Assembly (NCBI GenBank): GCA_034509735.1
Contig: JACGWO010000012.1
Coordinates: 19,745,188 to 19,809,187, forward strand
Direction of reading: 5' to 3'
DNA: 64,000 nucleotides
Source of the DNA: Sesamum alatum
Taxonomy: Eukaryota > Streptophyta > Magnoliopsida > Lamiales > Pedaliaceae
A program made the position numbers and the translations under genes. Shown here piece by piece: positions 61,275-64,000 of the stretch. Numbering within the stretch: the first letter of the stretch is position 1; each line of letters begins with the position of its first letter. The notes under the pieces are model-generated. The model saw nothing but the letters and a program-made list of their open reading frames with translations. It had not been told where the DNA came from and did no database searches.

Positions 61275-62658
61275 TTAAGGATGGTTTCCCGGAGTCAAAT
61301 TTTAGCTGTAATTACTATGCAACAGATAATGGTTGAGATAGTAATTATCCTTACCATTTTTGTGTATGTTCATCAACATTTGAAAAGTATGAATAGAAAT
61401 AGTAGATGTCTAAGGCCTCGTCTTTACAACCTCAATAGTTGAATTCTAGATCAAGTAAATCATTTGCGTAAGGCTAGTTGTCGAAAATGATGAAGCATGT
61501 CTAAGAAATTTGCATATGAATCGAGAACATTTGGACGGAGGTGTTATTTGTTGGGACATTCTTTAGGGTTGTCGGATAGTCAGAGTGTAGCTATAAGTGA
61601 ACAAGTAGCTATATTTCTAAGCATCATCACCCATCACAAGAAGAACTGGGTAGTCAAACATGATTTCCTTCGTTCCGATCGTAAGATTACTAAATATTTT
61701 CATCAGGTCCTAAATAAGGTACTGAAAATGCAGGGGACATTCCTCGTCCTCCCCGTTCCTATTGTTGATGATTGCACTGACTCCAAATGGAGATGGTTTA
61801 AGGTAACATAGTACATCTTAAAAATCAACCCTAGTTTAACCCAAAGAACTTTAAAGTGGTAATAACATGTTGTACGTCATCTTTGTTTAGGGTTGTTTGG
61901 ATGCACTTGATGGAACGTACATTGATGTTAATGGTCTTAGAAGCTGACAAAGGATGTTATTACACAAGGAAAGGTCACATTGTTGTTAATGCACTATGAA
62001 CATGTAGTTCATCTATGTACTCACTAGTTGGGAAGGAAGCACTACCAGTAGTAGAGTTTTACGTGATGCCATAAACCAACCAAAAAGCCTAAGAGTCCCC
62101 ATAGGTAATTATTTATATTGAACAATTCTTCATGATTGACCTCAAAGTTTAGACTGCATGGAAACCCCATTTCACATTCATGTTTGTACTTTTTTTCTTA
62201 GGTAAGTGTTACTTGTGTGACAAACGCTATACCAACGAAGACGGGTTTTTGACCCCATATAGAGGTGTTAGATATCACTTGAAGGAATAGGATCGTGGCG
62301 CCATCGGACCTCAGAATAAAGAAAAACTGTTCAATTTGAAGCACTCTTCTACGAGGAATGTTATAGATCGTATGTTTGGGTTGTCAAAAGTGCGTTGCGG
62401 GTATATTGAGAAGTCCATCTTTTTTATCCTATCAAGGTTCAAAGTAGAATAATCATGGCTTGCTGTTTACTGCACAATTTCATTCATAATGAGATGTCAG
62501 ATGATCGGATTGAACTTGAAATTGTTGAAACAAACGAACCGGGGTCTGACTCATATGCTGATTTTGTTTCAACTATTGATACCAATCCGGATTGGTCCAG
62601 TTGGCGATATGAACTGGCAACAACTATGTATAATGAGTGGTTGAATTGCAACGGGTGA
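61275..62658 (+). pseudogene. PIF/Harbinger transposase, broken
   Basis: The N-terminal part (61497-61811) carries FLSIITHHKKNWVVKHDFLR and FHQVLNKVLKMQ, typical of the helix-turn-helix region of plant PIF/HARBI1-like transposases. An intron-like gap (61803-61890, AG/GTAACA...TTTAG) leads to GCLDALDGTYIDV with the first catalytic Asp. After frame breaks, SRVLRDAINQPKSLRVP (near 62060) has the second Asp. A further intron-like gap (62105-62201) leads to KCYLCDKRYTNEDGFLTPYR and NVIDRMFGLSKVRCGYI, where Asp replaces the expected catalytic Glu. The C-terminus (62455-62658) ends in YELATTMYNEWL. Stops and shifts show it is dead. Domesticated ALP1-type genes share this fold, but this copy is not intact. 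Confidence 0.8.
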
Positions 62659-62943
62659 AATTTGTTACAGATGTTATATGACCTAACTAAACACTAGTAC
62701 TTTCATTTCTCCAAACGTTAAAACTTTTAGAATGATGACTCCATTGTAATAATTCGTAATTCATCAATTGCATGTAACGTTGTGAGTGTAAGTGTGTTAA
62801 TTTGAGAAATCCTTGTGAATGTTGTCTTTGTATTTTTCCTTGCCTAATTTGTATAATGTTTGCATAGTCCAATTTATTAAAGCACTATTTTTCTTCGTTG
62901 TATTTTGAATTAAGTATGTTCACATGTGTTTTTAATGAGTAAG

Positions 62944-63640
62944 AACATGATAACCGTGGATGAGCATAACATCTGGGATGACTACATTAAGGTAAATATC
63001 CCTAATGAAAATACTGTTTCATAGACTGGATCCTCTTACTCTAGGATACACTGATACGCATATCAAATATCTAAAGTTTAGATTGGATTTAATTTTTGAA
63101 TAGGTGGATCTAACAGCTAATCCACGCGCTTTAAATCATGGTTGTATTTTCCTATGTAGCCTGAAATATTTAGAAAAGATAGAGCTACTAGGGAACAAGT
63201 TGAGGATGTCACTGATGTTGCACACATTGTTCGAAATGAGGAGGTACATGAAACACAAAACTACTATGTGCCAACGGCAGAGTGGAATCCTGACTTAGGA
63301 TTTGTGTCTAATGATGCGGACCCACCAAACATCAGACATGAATGTTGATCCAACGTCCAACTCGTCCAATGTCCCAAAAGGAACAGATAATAGCGCCTAG
63401 AAGCGTAAGCGTAGCAAAGTGGCCCCCGAGGAAAGGTTGGTAGAAATGGTAAGTACATTCTTTTAAGATGCTAAAAATCGAATCCGCACACTTACAAGGG
63501 TGTTGTGATGCTATTTCTGAAATTGAAGGCCTTGATGAAAATGAATAGGTTGTCATTGTCCAACGGCTACATAACAATCCAAAGGATATGGAACATTTTT
63601 CTCGTTACCGCCTCATAAGCATGGTCATTTGGTAAGATTT
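62944..63640 (+). pseudogene. Myb/SANT-like ORF of the PIF/Harbinger element, broken
   Basis: A short exon-like start (TVDEHNIWDDYIK, 62957-62992) is followed by a GTAAAT donor. Downstream, in shifting frames, come DRATREQVEDV, ETQNYYVPTAEWNPDLGFVS and, after stops, ALMKMNRLSLSNGYI. This resembles the Myb/SANT-like (Myb_DNA-bind_3) partner protein of plant PIF elements, which helps the transposase bind DNA. It lies in the same orientation just downstream of the transposase, so both probably belong to one element. Confidence 0.65.
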
Positions 63641-64000
63641 GATGTTGGATGGTAGGTTCTGTCGCTTATCTGTATTTATCAGCATCATCATCCCATGCAT
63701 TAGACATGTTTTGCACTGTGTGAGTAACCTGAATTGTTCCTTTTGTTGTGGCACTAATTTATGGATTCGACGCTATATTCGGGTGTTTTTTATATTATCA
63801 GTCAAGTTTTCATCGTAACCGATAATTTTTAGTTAGGCGCAACTGCCTACAATTGCGGTTGGGGACTTCTTATGTAACGTAATTTGTTGTAGTTCCATAG
63901 TTGGTGTAGTGATTACTCGGCTGCGTACTATATTACGTATTATGTTGTTATGCTATTTGGAGATGGTCTTATACCCTTCGTGCCCGTGTTATATTTCCTG
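63641..64000. other. Right edge of the window
   Basis: Nothing coding is recognised. The right end of the PIF/Harbinger element may lie here or beyond the window. Confidence 0.4.

Overview
The window is AT-rich nuclear DNA of a flowering plant, most likely a eudicot. The evidence is two intron-containing plant genes, a plant Ty3/gypsy element of the Tat lineage, a plant L1-type LINE with an RNase H domain, and many plant-type MITEs. I cannot name the species; an asterid is possible but unproven. Only two genes look intact: an FLX-like coiled-coil gene (FLX-LIKE 3 type, 42696-45227, +) and RPL28 for ribosomal protein eL28 (57805-59789, +). Almost everything else is transposon-derived.

Layout. 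1-12.8 kb is gene-free and holds short inverted-repeat transposons, a CACTA-like relic and a tandem cluster of Helitron-like ends. 13.3-15.3 kb is a nearly pure AAT microsatellite of about 1.96 kb. 16.2-18.7 kb is a foldback element containing a second foldback element. 19279-25427 is a near-complete LINE on the minus strand, with a 14-bp target duplication and an A-tail. 25.4-41.3 kb is a nest: an old minus-strand Ty3/gypsy element, split by a complete 13.35-kb Tat-type element (27270-40618) with a 5-bp target duplication GCATC and LTRs differing at about 23 sites. The younger element carries decayed gag-pol on + and a large spliced gene on the opposite strand (35151-37974) encoding a plant mobile domain (PMD) protein with a coiled-coil C-terminus. 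The older element seems to have the same arrangement in mirror image.

From 41.8 kb the FLX-like gene and its flank follow. At 49.8-56.1 kb there is a dense cluster of non-autonomous DNA transposons, several inside one another, with 9-, 8- or 3-bp target duplications readable by eye. A further MITE ends about 100 bp upstream of a telo box in the RPL28 promoter, and a CpG-rich hAT-like element sits in RPL28 intron 2. A broken PIF/Harbinger element (transposase plus Myb/SANT-like ORF) closes the window.

The two host genes are not obviously connected in function. The most unusual feature is the antisense PMD gene inside the Tat element. Similar extra ORFs are known in plant Tat elements, so it is a notable example rather than a proven new system.
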